Part shown: in pieces, positions 10,334 to 21,708 of the stretch
How positions within the stretch are numbered: position 1 is the first letter of the stretch
Layout of the letters: every line of letters begins with the position of its first letter
DNA from: Quadrisphaera sp. DSM 44207
GTDB taxonomy: Bacteria; Actinomycetota; Actinomycetes; Actinomycetales; Quadrisphaeraceae
Direction of reading: 5' to 3'
Length of the DNA: 64,000 nucleotides
Assembly (NCBI RefSeq): GCF_900101335.1
Contig: NZ_FNKA01000002.1
Coordinates: forward strand, 496,001 to 560,000
Notes under the pieces: generated by a model
Database searches by the model: none
The model's input: the letters and a program-made list of their open reading frames with translations, nothing else
What the model was told of the DNA's origin: nothing
Program-made: the position numbers and the translations under genes

Positions 10334-11128
10334 TCAGGCGGTGGTCCCGACGTGGTCGCCGAAACGGCAGATGGCGGCGAACTCCGCCGCGTCCAGGCTC
10401 GCGCCGCCGACGAGGGCGCCGTCGACGTCCGGGCGCGCCATGAGCGCCGCGACGTTGCCCGACTTCACGGAGCCGCCGTAGAGCACGCGCACCGCGTCGG
10501 CCACCTCGCTGCCGTGCCAGTCGGCCAGCCACCGGCGGATCGCGGAGCACACCTCCTGCGCGTCGTCGGGAGTGGCGACCTCCCCGGTGCCGATCGCCCA
10601 GACCGGCTCGTAGGCGATCACGACCTCGGGCAGGTCCGCGGCCTGCAGCCCGGCGAGGGAGCCCTGCAGCTGCTCGAGGACGTGGGCGACCTGGCGGCCC
10701 TCGCGGCGCACCTGGAGCGGCTCCCCGACGCAGACGATCGGGCGCATCCCGGCGCGGCGCACCGCGACGGCCTTCGCCGCCACGAGGGCGTCGTCCTCGC
10801 CGTGGAACTGGCGCCGCTCGCTGTGGCCCACCACGACGTAGCGGCAGCCGAGGCGGGCGAGCATCGGCGGGGCGACCTCGCCGGTGCGGGCCCCGGAGTC
10901 CAGGTGCGAGGCGTCCTGGGCGCCGTAGCCGACGGTCAGCTGGTCGCCCTCGACGAGGGTCTGCACGGTGCGCAGGTCGGTGAACGGCGGCAGGACGACG
11001 ACCTCGACGGCGGCGGGGTCGTGCCCGGCGTCGCGCAGGGTCCAGGCCAGGCGCTGCACCAGCGCCGTCGCCTGCACGTGGTCGACGTTCATCTTCCAGT
11101 TGCCGGCCATCAGGGGCGTGCGGGCCAT
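10334..11128 (-). CDS. tpiA: Triose-phosphate isomerase
   Basis: Interconverts dihydroxyacetone phosphate and glyceraldehyde-3-phosphate. The 264-residue TIM barrel has GNWKMN at 9-14, the catalytic His in VVGHSERR near residue 99, the catalytic Glu in [11 protein letters not shown] near 173, and the phosphate-binding GGSVK near 238. Its ATG lies inside the end of pgk (19-nt overlap), indicating one gap-pgk-tpiA transcript. secG follows after 64 nt with its own probable promoter. Confidence 0.97.
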   Translation of the reverse strand: MARTPLMAGNWKMNVDHVQATALVQRLAWTLRDAGHDPAAVEVVVLPPFTDLRTVQTLVEGDQLTVGYGAQDASHLDSGARTGEVAPPMLARLGCRYVVVGHSERRQFHGEDDALVAAKAVAVRRAGMRPIVCVGEPLQVRREGRQVAHVLEQLQGSLAGLQAADLPEVVIAYEPVWAIGTGEVATPDDAQEVCSAIRRWLADWHGSEVADAVRVLYGGSVKSGNVAALMARPDVDGALVGGASLDAAEFAAICRFGDHVGTTA

Positions 11129-12372
11129 CGCGGGCTCCTCGGTCGTTCCAGGACGGTCAGGCCGGGCAGGGCTTCGCCCTCGAGGAGCTCGAGGCTGGCG
11201 CCGCCGCCGGTGGAGATGTGGCCGAAGGCGTCCTCGGCGAAGCCGAGGCCGCGCACCGCGGCGGCGGAGTCGCCGCCGCCGACCACGGTCAGGCCACCGC
11301 GGGCGGTGACCTCGGTGAGCGCCTGGGCCACCGCACGGGTGCCCTCGGCGTACGGGGCCATCTCGAAGGCGCCCATCGGGCCGTTCCAGAAGACCGTGCG
11401 CGCGTCGGCGAGCCGCTGCGCGAACAGCGTCGCCGAGCGCGGGCCGATGTCGAGGCCCATCCGGTCGGCCGGGATGGCCTCGACGCCGACGACCTCGTGG
11501 TCGGCGTCGGCCGAGAAGGCGGTCGCGGCGACGACGTCGACGGGCAGGACGACCTCGACGCCGCGCTCGGCGGCCGCGTCGAGGGAGCGGCGCACCGCCT
11601 CGACCTGGTCGGCCTCGAGCAGGGACCTGCCCACCTCGTGCCCCTGCGCGGCGAGGAAGGTGAAGACCATGCCGCCGCCGACGAGGAGGCGATCGCAGGT
11701 GCGGAGCAGGTTCTCGATCACCCCGAGCTTGTCGGAGACCTTGGCGCCCCCCAGGACGACGGCGTACGGGCGCTGCGGGTCCTCCACCAGGCGGCGCAGC
11801 ACCCGGGTCTCGGCCAGCACGAGGTCACCGGCGGCGTGCGGCAGCCGCTGCGCGACGTCGTAGACGCTCGCCTGCTTGCGGTGCACGACGCCGAACCCGT
11901 CGGAGACGTACAGGCCGCCGCCGTCCGCGCCGCCCACGAGCGCCGCCAGCTCGTCGGCGAGGGCGCCGCGCTCGGCGTCGTCCTCGCTGGTCTCGCGCGC
12001 GTCGAAGCGCAGGTTCTCCACGAGCAGCAGCTCGCCGTCCCCGAGGGCCTGCGCCGCGGCGCGGGCCGACGGGCCGACGGTGTCCTCGGCGAAGCGCGCG
12101 GTCGTGCCCGCCAGCAGCTCGGCGATCCGCGCGTGCACCGGGCGCAGGGAGTAGCGCTCCTCCGGCGCGCCCCTGGGGCGGCCGAGGTGCGCGCACACGA
12201 CCACCCGCGCGCCGGCGTCCAGGAGTCGCTGCCACGTCGGCAGCGACGCCCGGACCCGGCCGTCGTCGGTGATCCGAGCGCCGTCCAGGGGGACGTTGAG
12301 GTCGCTGCGCACCAGCACCCGCCGGCCGCGCAGGTCGCCCTGCGCGGCGAGCAGGTCGTCGATGGTCCTCAC
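11110..12372 (-). CDS. pgk: Phosphoglycerate kinase
   Basis: ATP-forming glycolytic kinase. 420 residues from the GTG at 12372. [12 protein letters not shown] at about 18-29 is the family signature; [16 protein letters not shown] and the C-terminal [16 protein letters not shown] are also present. The GTG is chosen because similarity begins here, 26 nt after the gap stop; the frame is open much further upstream only because of base composition. The C-terminus has about ten extra residues ([11 protein letters not shown]) after the usual end, overlapping the tpiA start. Confidence 0.96.
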   Translation of the reverse strand: MRTIDDLLAAQGDLRGRRVLVRSDLNVPLDGARITDDGRVRASLPTWQRLLDAGARVVVCAHLGRPRGAPEERYSLRPVHARIAELLAGTTARFAEDTVGPSARAAAQALGDGELLLVENLRFDARETSEDDAERGALADELAALVGGADGGGLYVSDGFGVVHRKQASVYDVAQRLPHAAGDLVLAETRVLRRLVEDPQRPYAVVLGGAKVSDKLGVIENLLRTCDRLLVGGGMVFTFLAAQGHEVGRSLLEADQVEAVRRSLDAAAERGVEVVLPVDVVAATAFSADADHEVVGVEAIPADRMGLDIGPRSATLFAQRLADARTVFWNGPMGAFEMAPYAEGTRAVAQALTEVTARGGLTVVGGGDSAAAVRGLGFAEDAFGHISTGGGASLELLEGEALPGLTVLERPRSPRWPARP

Positions 12373-12398
12373 GCTGCGTGCCTCCCGGGCGGGGGTGC

Positions 12399-14508
<2,110 letters not shown>

Positions 14509-14589
14509 GGCCCAATCCTGCCACCGCGACACGCCCGAGCGCGGGCGAAACCGGCGAAACGCCACCGGCGCGCGGACGGGCGGGAGGGG

Positions 14590-15600
14590 TCAGCCGACGT
14601 CGCCCCAGGCGCCGTCGAAGACGTCGCGGAAGGCGGCGGCCAGGCGCAGCGGGTCGTGCTCGGGCACGCCGCCGCGCCCGACCTGGCGCAGCACCAGGCG
14701 CGCGCCGGCGGCCTCGGCGGAGGTGGCGAGGTCCTCGACGTCCTCGACGGCGCTGGGGTCGGCGAGGACGACGTCCAGGCGCAGCCGCGGGGCGTGGGCG
14801 GTCAGGGCCCGCACGTGGTCGGCGGCGGACAGGCCCGTGGCCTCGCCCCGCTGCGCCGAGAGGTTGAGCACGAGGCAGCGGCGGGCGGGCGTGGCCTGCA
14901 GCGCCGCCGCGAGGTCCGGCACGAGCAGGTGCGGGGTGACGCTGGTGAACCACGAGCCGGGGCCGAGGACGACCCAGTCGGCCGCCAGGACGGCCTCGAC
15001 GGCCTCCGGGCGCGCCGGCGGGTCGCCCGGCAGCAGCCGGACGCCGGCCACGCGACCCTCGGTGGTGGCCACCGCCACCTGGCCGCGCACGACCTCCAGG
15101 CGCTCGGGGTCCGGGTGCAGGCCCGCGACGTCGGCCTCGATCCGCAGCGGCACGGACGACATCGGCAGCACGCGCCCGCGCGCGCCGAGCAGCTGGGCGA
15201 CGAGGTCGAGGCCGGCCACGGCGTCCCCCAGCTGCTCCCACAGGGCGACGATGAGCAGGTTGCCCACCGCGTGGTCGTGCAGGGCGCCGTCGGTGTGGAA
15301 GCGGTGCTGGAGCACGTCGCGCCAGGTGCGCCCCCACTCGGTGTCGTCGCACAGCGCCGAGAGGGCCATGCGCAGGTCCCCGGGCGGCAGGACGCCGAAC
15401 TCCTCGCGCAGCCGGCCGCTGGAGCCGCCGTCGTCGGCGACGGTGACCACCGCCGTCAGCCGCTCGGACAGGTGGCGCAGGGCCGACAGCGACGCCGCCA
15501 GCCCGTGACCTCCCCCGCAGGCGACGACGGCGGGGCCGGCGCCGGCGCGGCGCCGCCGCCCCGGCAGCTGCCCGGGGCGGCGGGGGGCGGCGGCGCTCAC
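14590..15600 (-). CDS. yvcK: Gluconeogenesis factor family protein (YvcK/CofD-like)
   Basis: Member of the YvcK/CofD-like family, which binds UDP-sugars and affects carbon metabolism and cell shape in Bacillus and mycobacteria (CuvA). The 336-residue protein has [15 protein letters not shown] near residue 28 and [14 protein letters not shown] near 52, both diagnostic. The first 25 residues are Pro/Arg/Ala-rich and poorly conserved. GTG start overlaps the rapZ stop by 4 nt. Confidence 0.93.
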   Translation of the reverse strand: MSAAAPRRPGQLPGRRRRAGAGPAVVACGGGHGLAASLSALRHLSERLTAVVTVADDGGSSGRLREEFGVLPPGDLRMALSALCDDTEWGRTWRDVLQHRFHTDGALHDHAVGNLLIVALWEQLGDAVAGLDLVAQLLGARGRVLPMSSVPLRIEADVAGLHPDPERLEVVRGQVAVATTEGRVAGVRLLPGDPPARPEAVEAVLAADWVVLGPGSWFTSVTPHLLVPDLAAALQATPARRCLVLNLSAQRGEATGLSAADHVRALTAHAPRLRLDVVLADPSAVEDVEDLATSAEAAGARLVLRQVGRGGVPEHDPLRLAAAFRDVFDGAWGDVG

Positions 15601-16517
15601 TCGCGGCCCAGGTCCCGGTGCGCCACGCGCACCGACGGGCCGCCCTCGCCGGTCGCCGCCCGCAGCCGCGCGGCGAGGGCCTCGGACATCGCCACGGAGC
15701 GGTGCTTGCCGCCGGTGCAGCCGATCGCGATGGTCGCGTAGCGGCGGTTCTCGCGCGCGTAGCCGGCGAGGACGGGCTCGAGCGCGGCGGCGTAGCGGTC
15801 GAGGAACTCCCCGGCGCCCTCCTGCCCGAGCACGTAGTCGCTGACGGGCGCGTCCCTGCCCGTGTGGGGGCGCAGCGCGGGCACCCAGTGCGGGTTGGGC
15901 AGGAAGCGGACGTCGACGACGTGGTCGGCGTCCGTGGGCAGGCCGTACTTGAAGCCGAAGGAGACCAGCGTCAGGCGCAGGCGCGTGCGGTCGACGTCCC
16001 CGAAGACGTCGGTGACGGCCGCGCCGAGCTGGTGGACGTTGAGGTCGGTGGTGTCGATGACGACGTCGGCGGCGGCGCGCAGGTCCCGCAGCAGCTCCCG
16101 CTCGGCGACGATCCCGTCCAGGACGCGCCCCTCCTCCTGCAGCGGGTGGGGGCGGCGCACCGACTCGAAGCGGCGCACGAGCACGGCGTCGCTCGCCTCG
16201 AGGAAGAGCACGCGGTGGCGCACGCCGCGCTGCTCCAGGCCCGAGAGGGCGGAGAACAGGTCGGCGGAGAAGCCGCGGCCGCGCACGTCGAGGACGACGG
16301 CGACCCTCGGCACGGTCCGCGACGCCCCGGCGGCCAGCTCCGCGAGGGGCGCGAGCATCTGCGGGGGCAGGTTGTCGACGACGTACCAGCCGAGGTCCTC
16401 CAGCACGTGGGCCGCGGTGGAGCGGCCGGCGCCGGACAGGCCGGTGACGACGAGCAGCTCGGAGGCCTGCGGCAGCTCGGGGGCCTGCGGCGCCTCGGCG
16501 GTGGTCACGGCGCCCAT
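15597..16517 (-). CDS. rapZ: RNase adapter protein RapZ (P-loop nucleotide-binding)
   Basis: RapZ/YvcJ family P-loop protein; in E. coli it guides RNase E to a small RNA controlling amino-sugar synthesis, but its role in actinobacteria is not established. 306 residues, with Walker [10 protein letters not shown] at 26-34, DNLPPQML near 48 and the C-terminal [14 protein letters not shown] segment. The ATG at 16517 is used; a GTG three codons inside is an alternative. It overlaps yvcK by 4 nt. Confidence 0.93.
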   Translation of the reverse strand: MGAVTTAEAPQAPELPQASELLVVTGLSGAGRSTAAHVLEDLGWYVVDNLPPQMLAPLAELAAGASRTVPRVAVVLDVRGRGFSADLFSALSGLEQRGVRHRVLFLEASDAVLVRRFESVRRPHPLQEEGRVLDGIVAERELLRDLRAAADVVIDTTDLNVHQLGAAVTDVFGDVDRTRLRLTLVSFGFKYGLPTDADHVVDVRFLPNPHWVPALRPHTGRDAPVSDYVLGQEGAGEFLDRYAAALEPVLAGYARENRRYATIAIGCTGGKHRSVAMSEALAARLRAATGEGGPSVRVAHRDLGRE

Positions 16518-16665
16518 CGTGCCAGCGCCGCCTGCGTCCCGAGCGCGGTTCTGGGCCGGGTCGCTCGGCCAGGGCGGTCAGCTGGGCGCGCGTGCTCCTG
16601 GAGCGACCGCCCGGGCCGCCCGTGCCGCGAGGGCGTCACGGGTCGCGTCGTCCGGTCGTGGCGGT

Positions 16666-18693
16666 TCAGTCGACGAGCTCGCCCGTCGTGAGGTCGACGG
16701 CGGGCTCCGGCGCGTCGGCGGCCAGGGCGGCGACGACCGCGGCGGCGGTCGCCGGGCCGACGCCGGGCACCTCGGCCACCTGCTCGGCCGTGGCCGTGCG
16801 CAGCTGCTTGATCGACCCGAACCTCGCCAGCAGCGCCGCCTTGCGCGCCGGGCCCAGGCCCGGGACGTCGTCCAGCGCGCTCTTCGTCATGGTCCTGCTG
16901 CGCTTGGCGCGGTGGTAGGTGATGGCGAAGCGGTGGGCCTCGTCGCGCACCCGCTGCAGCAGGTACAGGCCCTCGGACGTGCGCGGCAGGACGACGGGGA
17001 ACTCCTCCCCCGGCAGCCACACCTCCTCCAGCCGCTTCGCCAGGCCGCACAGCGCCACGCCCTCGACCCCCAGCTCGGCGAGGGCCCGCGCCGCGGCCGC
17101 CACCTGCGGCGGGCCGCCGTCCACGACGACGAGGTTCGGCTGGTAGGCGAAGCGCCGCGCGCGTCCCGTGGCGGGGTCGATGCCGGCGGGCACCTCGCGG
17201 GACGCCGGCACCGGCCCGACGTCGCCGAGCTCCGGCGCGGCGTCCGCGGCGCGCTCCTCGATGCCGCGGCGGAAGCGGCGCACGAGCACCTCGTGCAGGG
17301 CCGCGGTGTCGTCGAGGCCGTTCGTCCCGCGCACGGCGAAGCGGCGGTACTCGCTCTTGCGGGGCAGGCCGTCCTCGAAGACGACCATCGAGGCGACGAC
17401 CTCGGTGCCCTGCAGGTTCGAGACGTCGTAGCACTCGATGCGCAGCGGGGCGTCGTCGAGCCCGAGCGCGTCCTGGACCTCCTGCAGCGCGAGGCTGCGG
17501 GTGGTCAGGTCCCCGGCGCGGCGGGTCTTGTGCAGCTTCAGCGCGCCGACGGCGTTGCGCTCGACCGTCTCCAGCAGGGCGCGCTTGTCGCCGCGCTGGG
17601 GCACGCGGACGTCGACGCGCGAGCCGCGCAGCCCGCTCAGCCAGGTGGTCACCTGGTCGAGGTCGGGAGGCTCCACCGGCACGAGCACCTCCCGCGGGAC
17701 GCCGCCGGAGCCCGAGGCGCCGCCGTCCTGCCCGTCCTGCCCGTCCCCGCTGCTCGCCTCGTCGCCGTAGACCTGCTGCAGCAGGTGCTGGACGAGGTCG
17801 GCGGGAGTGACGTCCTCGACCTTCTCGACGACCCAGCCGCGCTGGCCCCGGATCCGGCCCCCGCGCACGTGGAAGACCTGCACGGCCGCCTCGAGCTCGT
17901 CCTCCGCGAGGCCGAAGACGTCGGCGTCGGTGGCGTCGGGCAGGACGACGGCGCTCTTCTCGAGGACCTTGCGCAGGGCGCCGAGGTCGTCGCGCAGCCG
18001 GGCGGCCCGCTCGAAGTCCATCCGCGCCGCGGCGTCCTTCATCTCCCGCTCCAGGCGGCGCAGGTAGCGGGAGGTGTTGCCGCCCATGAAGTCGACGAAC
18101 TCCTGGGCGAGCGCCCTGTGGTCCTCGGCGCTGATCCGCCCGACGCAGGGCGCGGAGCACTTGTCGATGTAGCCGAGCAGGCACGGGCGGTCCACCTGGC
18201 GGGCGCGCTTGAACACGCCCGCCGAGCAGGTGCGCACGGGGAAGACGCGCAGCAGCAGGTCGACGGTCTCGCGGATCGCCCAGGCGTGCGTGTACGGCCC
18301 GAAGTACTTGGTGCCCTTGCGCTTGGCCCCGCGCAGCACCTGCACGCGCGGGTGCTCCTCACCCATCGTCACCGCGAGGTAGGGGTAGGACTTGTCGTCG
18401 CGGTACTTGACGTTGAAGCGGGGGTCGAACTCCTTGATCCAGGAGTACTCCAGCTGCAGCGCCTCGACCTCGGACCCGACGACGGTCCACTCCACGCTCG
18501 CGGCGGTGGTGACCATCGTCTGGGTGCGCGGGTGCAGCGCCGAGAGGTCCTGGAAGTAGTTCGCCAGGCGCGAGCGCAGGCTCTTGGCCTTCCCGACGTA
18601 GATCACCCGCCCGCTGGCGTCGCGGAAGCGGTAGACGCCGGGAGAGTCGGGCACCTCCCCCGGCCGAGGGCGGTAGGTCGCGGGATCGGCCAC
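16666..18693 (-). CDS. uvrC: Excinuclease ABC subunit UvrC
   Basis: Dual-incision nuclease of nucleotide excision repair. The 675-residue protein has the GIY-YIG 3' nuclease domain at 16-95 ([19 protein letters not shown]), a Cys cluster between 155 and 185, a UVR domain near 210-245, the 5' RNase H-like nuclease near 390-540 ([20 protein letters not shown]) and C-terminal helix-hairpin-helix motifs ([25 protein letters not shown]). TAGGCT at 18700-18705 lies 6 nt before the GTG, predicting a leaderless mRNA. It heads the uvrC-rapZ-yvcK-whiA series; the 148-nt gap to rapZ shows nothing notable. Confidence 0.97.
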   Translation of the reverse strand: MADPATYRPRPGEVPDSPGVYRFRDASGRVIYVGKAKSLRSRLANYFQDLSALHPRTQTMVTTAASVEWTVVGSEVEALQLEYSWIKEFDPRFNVKYRDDKSYPYLAVTMGEEHPRVQVLRGAKRKGTKYFGPYTHAWAIRETVDLLLRVFPVRTCSAGVFKRARQVDRPCLLGYIDKCSAPCVGRISAEDHRALAQEFVDFMGGNTSRYLRRLEREMKDAAARMDFERAARLRDDLGALRKVLEKSAVVLPDATDADVFGLAEDELEAAVQVFHVRGGRIRGQRGWVVEKVEDVTPADLVQHLLQQVYGDEASSGDGQDGQDGGASGSGGVPREVLVPVEPPDLDQVTTWLSGLRGSRVDVRVPQRGDKRALLETVERNAVGALKLHKTRRAGDLTTRSLALQEVQDALGLDDAPLRIECYDVSNLQGTEVVASMVVFEDGLPRKSEYRRFAVRGTNGLDDTAALHEVLVRRFRRGIEERAADAAPELGDVGPVPASREVPAGIDPATGRARRFAYQPNLVVVDGGPPQVAAAARALAELGVEGVALCGLAKRLEEVWLPGEEFPVVLPRTSEGLYLLQRVRDEAHRFAITYHRAKRSRTMTKSALDDVPGLGPARKAALLARFGSIKQLRTATAEQVAEVPGVGPATAAAVVAALAADAPEPAVDLTTGELVD

Positions 18694-18786
18694 CCGTTCA
18701 GCCTAAGCACGCGCGGGAACCGCGCCCGGACGGCCTCCTGGCCCCGCGGCGGGCAGGCGCACCTCGGCGACGACCCGCGGCACGGT

Positions 18787-18831
18787 GAGCAACTCGGGTT
18801 GACGCCGGTCCCCCGAGCAACTACGGTTGAC
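18787..18831 (+). promoter_or_regulatory. Leaderless promoter with two direct-repeat operators before the HTH gene
   Basis: Two 17-bp direct repeats, GAGCAACTCGGGTTGAC (18787-18803) and GAGCAACTACGGTTGAC (18815-18831), are 28 bp apart. Each contains the small palindrome CAAC-N4-GTTG. A promoter is embedded in them: -35 TTGACG (18799-18804), 17-bp spacer, -10 TACGGT (18822-18827), then 7 nt to the GTG at 18835. Repeat 1 covers the -35 and repeat 2 covers the -10, the geometry of an autorepressed leaderless promoter. Binding by the downstream HTH protein is inferred. Confidence 0.7.
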
Positions 18832-18834
18832 ACC

Positions 18835-19080
18835 GTGGACGCGGCGGCGCTGGCGGCGACCGCCTCGGATCCCGAGGACCACGCCGCCGGGCTGCGCGCG
18901 GTCGCGGCGCTGCGGCGCCTGCTGGAGACCCTGGAGCTGCGCCAGGTGGAGCAGGCCCTCGCCCACGGGGCCTCCTGGTCCGACATCGCCGCGGAGCTGG
19001 GCGTGACCCGGCAGGCGGTGCACAAGAAGTACGCCCGGCGGTTGCGGGGGCGCGGCCCCCGCGGAGAGGAGCGAGCATGA
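18835..19080 (+). CDS. Small helix-turn-helix protein
   Basis: 81-residue protein with an N-terminal helical part and a clear HTH at about 50-70 (ASWSDIAAELGVTRQAVHKKYARRL). Probably a DNA-binding regulator. The GTG start is fixed by the promoter whose expected +1 falls on it. Its stop overlaps the next gene by 4 nt (ATGA), so both are one operon; HTH genes of this kind paired with Clp N-terminal-domain genes recur in actinobacteria, to my knowledge. Target and signal are unknown; the CAAC-N4-GTTG sites over its own promoter are the obvious candidate. Confidence 0.85.
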   Translation: MDAAALAATASDPEDHAAGLRAVAALRRLLETLELRQVEQALAHGASWSDIAAELGVTRQAVHKKYARRLRGRGPRGEERA

Positions 19081-20147
19081 GCGTTCAACCGCGTCCCGAT
19101 CCGGAGCGGTCCCTGGCCCGGCAGGTCCCCTACGTCGTCGCGGCGGCGCGCGCGGAGGTCGCGCGGTTCGGGCACCCGGAGGTCGAGGCCGAGCACCTGC
19201 TGCTGGGGCTGCTGGCCACCGGCGGGCCCAGCGCGCGAGCGCTCACGGGCGCCGGGGTGGACCTCGCCGGGCTGCGCCGGGCGCTCGTGCAGCTGCAGGA
19301 GCAGGACCTCGCGAGCCTGGGACTTCCCGACGCCGTCCCCGCGCCTCCGCCCGCCGGCTCCGCCCGCGACGTCCTCGACCAGCACCTGCCGGTCAGCGAG
19401 CGGGCCGGTGAGCTGCTGGAGGAGCGCGGACTCGGCTTCCGCACCGACGACCGGGCGCTCCTGCTCGCCCTGCTCGAGGACGGCCCGCGGGTGCGCCGCC
19501 TCCTGCAGCAGGCGGGCGTCGACCCCGCCGCGCTGGAGCGCGGCGTCCGCGACGGGCTCCACGGCGGCGCCGACGCCGCACGCCCGGGGCGGCAGCAGGG
19601 ACAGGACGAGCAGCCTCCCGCTGACCTCGATGCCGCCGACCTCGACGACGCCGACGGCGCGCCGCTGCCGCCCGGGTCGACCCGGATGCAGGCACGGCAC
19701 ACCCAGGTCCTGCCGGTCCCGCGCGAGCGGGTGTGGGCGCTGATCGCCTCCCCGCAGCGGCGCCCGGAGTGGGACCCGAACTGCGCCGGCGTCGACGTCG
19801 GAGCCGACGGCACCGAGGAGGTCACCACCACCAGCCCGGGCGACCGGGAGCGGGTCGCACCCCAGGTCGTGACCCGCCTGGTGCCGGGCGCGGAGATCGC
19901 CTGGGCGCACCACGCGCCCGGGACCAGGCCTGGGCGTGGGGCCGGGTCGGTGGACGGTGGCGGGAGCTGGACGCTGCACGTCCGCCTCGAGGAGCACGAG
20001 CAGGGCTGCACCATCGACCTGCACAAGCGCTGGGTGACCCGCGGCAGGAGCTGGAAGCTCCTGCGACCCCTGCTCGAGCGCACGGTCACCGTGCAGCTGC
20101 GCCGCACCGCCGTGAGCATCGCCCAGGCCGCCAGCGAGCCCGCCTGA
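19077..20147 (+). CDS. Clp N-terminal (Clp_N) repeat protein fused to an SRPBCC/polyketide-cyclase domain
   Basis: 356 residues in two parts. Residues about 12-70 and 100-155 are two Clp repeats (HPEVEAEHLLLGLLATGG; LGFRTDDRALLLALLED), the substrate/adaptor-binding fold of ClpA/ClpC, but with no AAA+ ATPase. After an acidic low-complexity linker (about 165-200), residues 205-350 look like an SRPBCC (Bet v1/polyketide-cyclase) domain, beginning with RHTQVLPVPRERVWALIASPQRRPEWD. A free Clp_N protein could recognise substrates or cap them from ClpC; the SRPBCC cavity suggests a small hydrophobic ligand. That is inference. It is co-translated with the HTH gene. Confidence 0.8.
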   Translation: MSVQPRPDPERSLARQVPYVVAAARAEVARFGHPEVEAEHLLLGLLATGGPSARALTGAGVDLAGLRRALVQLQEQDLASLGLPDAVPAPPPAGSARDVLDQHLPVSERAGELLEERGLGFRTDDRALLLALLEDGPRVRRLLQQAGVDPAALERGVRDGLHGGADAARPGRQQGQDEQPPADLDAADLDDADGAPLPPGSTRMQARHTQVLPVPRERVWALIASPQRRPEWDPNCAGVDVGADGTEEVTTTSPGDRERVAPQVVTRLVPGAEIAWAHHAPGTRPGRGAGSVDGGGSWTLHVRLEEHEQGCTIDLHKRWVTRGRSWKLLRPLLERTVTVQLRRTAVSIAQAASEPA

Positions 20148-20228
20148 CCGCCCGCAGGACGTCGGCGCGCCCGCCGCCGCGCATCCCGCCGGGCCACCGG
20201 GCCGCGGGTCGGACCGCGGCGGCGGCGG

Positions 20229-20843
20229 TCAGCGCAGCCCGTGGACGAGGTTGCGCACGAGCGCGGCGGCGAAGGCGTCGGTGAGCGGCTGGTCGGGCAG
20301 CAGCAGGCGGTGGTAGCAGGCGCCCCACAGCTGGTCCACGACGACTTCCGGGTCGACGTCCGGGTGCACCTGGCCGCGCTCCTGCGCGCGGCGCAGCCTC
20401 TCCACGGCCAGGGCCCGGCGAGGACCGGAGTACCGGTGCCGGTACGCGGCCGCCAGCTCGGGGTCCGTCTGGGCCGCTCCGATGAGCTCGGCGATCACGC
20501 GCCCGGCCCGGGTGTCGCGCAGCAGGTGCACGAAGGCGGTCAGCTGGGTCGTCAGGTCCGCCTCGAGGTCACCGGTGTCCGGGAGGGCCAGGGCGGTCTC
20601 GACGCTCGTGAAGTAGCCGTCGAGCGCCAGGGCCCCCTTCGACGGCCACCACTTGTAGATCGTCATCTTGCTGGCCCCCGACAGGGCGGCGACCCGTTCG
20701 ATCGTGAAGGGGCCCATCCCCTCGGACAGCAGCAGCCGCCCGGCCGTCTCCAGGACCTCTCGCCGGACCACGTCGGCGGGCCGGCGCCCGCGTCGGCGGC
20801 GCACCGGCTGGTCGCCGGTCGCCAGCACGCCCTGGTCCTCCAC
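20229..20843 (-). CDS. TetR-family transcriptional regulator
   Basis: 204 residues from GTG 20843, chosen because GGGAGG lies just upstream; the frame is open to 20897 but that would run into the operator. Residues about 28-75 form the TetR HTH (FTIERVAALSGASKMTIYKWWPSKGALALDGYF); the C-terminal part is the variable ligand-binding domain with a TetR_C-like PEVVVDQLWGACYHRLLL. It is divergent from an SDR oxidoreductase, with a large palindrome between, so it most likely represses itself and the SDR gene. Confidence 0.9.
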   Translation of the reverse strand: MEDQGVLATGDQPVRRRRGRRPADVVRREVLETAGRLLLSEGMGPFTIERVAALSGASKMTIYKWWPSKGALALDGYFTSVETALALPDTGDLEADLTTQLTAFVHLLRDTRAGRVIAELIGAAQTDPELAAAYRHRYSGPRRALAVERLRRAQERGQVHPDVDPEVVVDQLWGACYHRLLLPDQPLTDAFAAALVRNLVHGLR

Positions 20844-20875
20844 CGCTCGCCTCCCGCGCCCCGGAACGACCTGAA

Positions 20876-20920
20876 GTGGACACAGCGTACACATCATGCT
20901 CTAGTGTACGTGCCGTCCAC
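20876..20920. promoter_or_regulatory. Compound palindromic operator between TetR and SDR genes
   Basis: Two nested inverted repeats share one centre (20898). Outer arms are GTGGAC (20876-20881) and GTCCAC (20915-20920); inner arms are CGTACAC (20886-20892) and GTGTACG (20904-20910). TGGACA on the plus strand (20877-20882) and TGGACG on the minus strand (20914-20919) in the outer arms resemble -35 boxes, and plausible -10 boxes (TCTAGT at 20900-20905; TGATGT on the minus strand at 20891-20896) lie 17 bp further in. A dimeric TetR repressor bound here would block both promoters. Confidence 0.7.
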
Positions 20921-20955
20921 ATAGACGGTGCTGCAGTCCCGTCCGAGGAGGTCCC

Positions 20956-21708
20956 ATGACCAACCCCACCACCCAGCACTCCGGCCCTCGCGTCGCCGTC
21001 GTCATCGGCGGCTCCGGCGGCATCGGCCGCGCTGCCGCCGAGCGGCTGGCCCGCGACGGCGTGAGCGTCGTCGTCCACTACGCCGGCAGGCCCGCCCGCG
21101 CCCAGGAGGTCGTCGACGCGATCACCGGGGCCGGAGGGCGGGCGAGCGCCGCGCAGGCGGACGTCGCCGACGAGGACCAGGTCGCCGCCCTGTTCGACGC
21201 CGTCGAGCGCGAGCACGGCGGCGTCGACGTCGTCGTGAACACCGCCGGGATCATGCTGCTCTCCCCCCTGGCGGACCTGGCGCTGTCCGACTTCGACCGC
21301 ATGCACCGCACCAACGTGCGCGGCACCTTCGTCGTCTCCCAGCAGGCCGCCCGCCGCGTGCGCGCCGGCGGGGCGATCGTGAACTTCTCCACCTCGGTGA
21401 CCCGGCTCGCCCTGCCCACCTACAGCGCCTACGCGGCCACCAAGGGCGCCGTCGAGGCGATGACGCTGGTCCTCGCCAAGGAGATGCGCGGGCGGGACGT
21501 CACGGTCAACGCCGTCGCGCCCGGCCCCACCGCCACGCCGCTGTTCCTCGAGGGCAAGGACGAGGCGACCGTCGACCGCATGGCGCGGATGAACCCGATG
21601 GAGCGCCTGGGCACGCCCGAGGACGTCGCCGAGGTCGTCGCCTTCCTCGCCGGCCCCGGCCGCTGGGTCAACGGCCAGGTGCTCCACGCCAACGGAGGAG
21701 CCGCGTGA
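20956..21708 (+). CDS. Short-chain dehydrogenase/reductase (SDR) family oxidoreductase
   Basis: Classical SDR of 250 residues: cofactor motif GGSGGIGR at 18-25 (first Thr/Gly variant), NTAG near 95, catalytic Ser in NFSTS, and YAATK near 157-161. An N-terminal VVHYAG segment suggests NADP(H) use. GAGGAGG sits before the ATG. Substrate is unknown. Its divergent TetR gene and the GMC oxidoreductase nearby suggest an inducible redox module. The stop overlaps a 25-codon open frame by 4 nt. Confidence 0.92.
   Translation: MTNPTTQHSGPRVAVVIGGSGGIGRAAAERLARDGVSVVVHYAGRPARAQEVVDAITGAGGRASAAQADVADEDQVAALFDAVEREHGGVDVVVNTAGIMLLSPLADLALSDFDRMHRTNVRGTFVVSQQAARRVRAGGAIVNFSTSVTRLALPTYSAYAATKGAVEAMTLVLAKEMRGRDVTVNAVAPGPTATPLFLEGKDEATVDRMARMNPMERLGTPEDVAEVVAFLAGPGRWVNGQVLHANGGAA

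Noticed and set aside
18694-18786. LexA-type SOS boxes near uvrC, uvrA and uvrB
   Set aside because: No GAAC-N4-GTTC-like palindrome was found immediately upstream of these genes; only the PafBC-like element at uvrB fits.
18787-18831. HspR (HAIR) operator before the Clp_N operon
   Set aside because: The CTTGAGT-N7-ACTCAAG pattern is absent; the repeats are CAAC-N4-GTTG.
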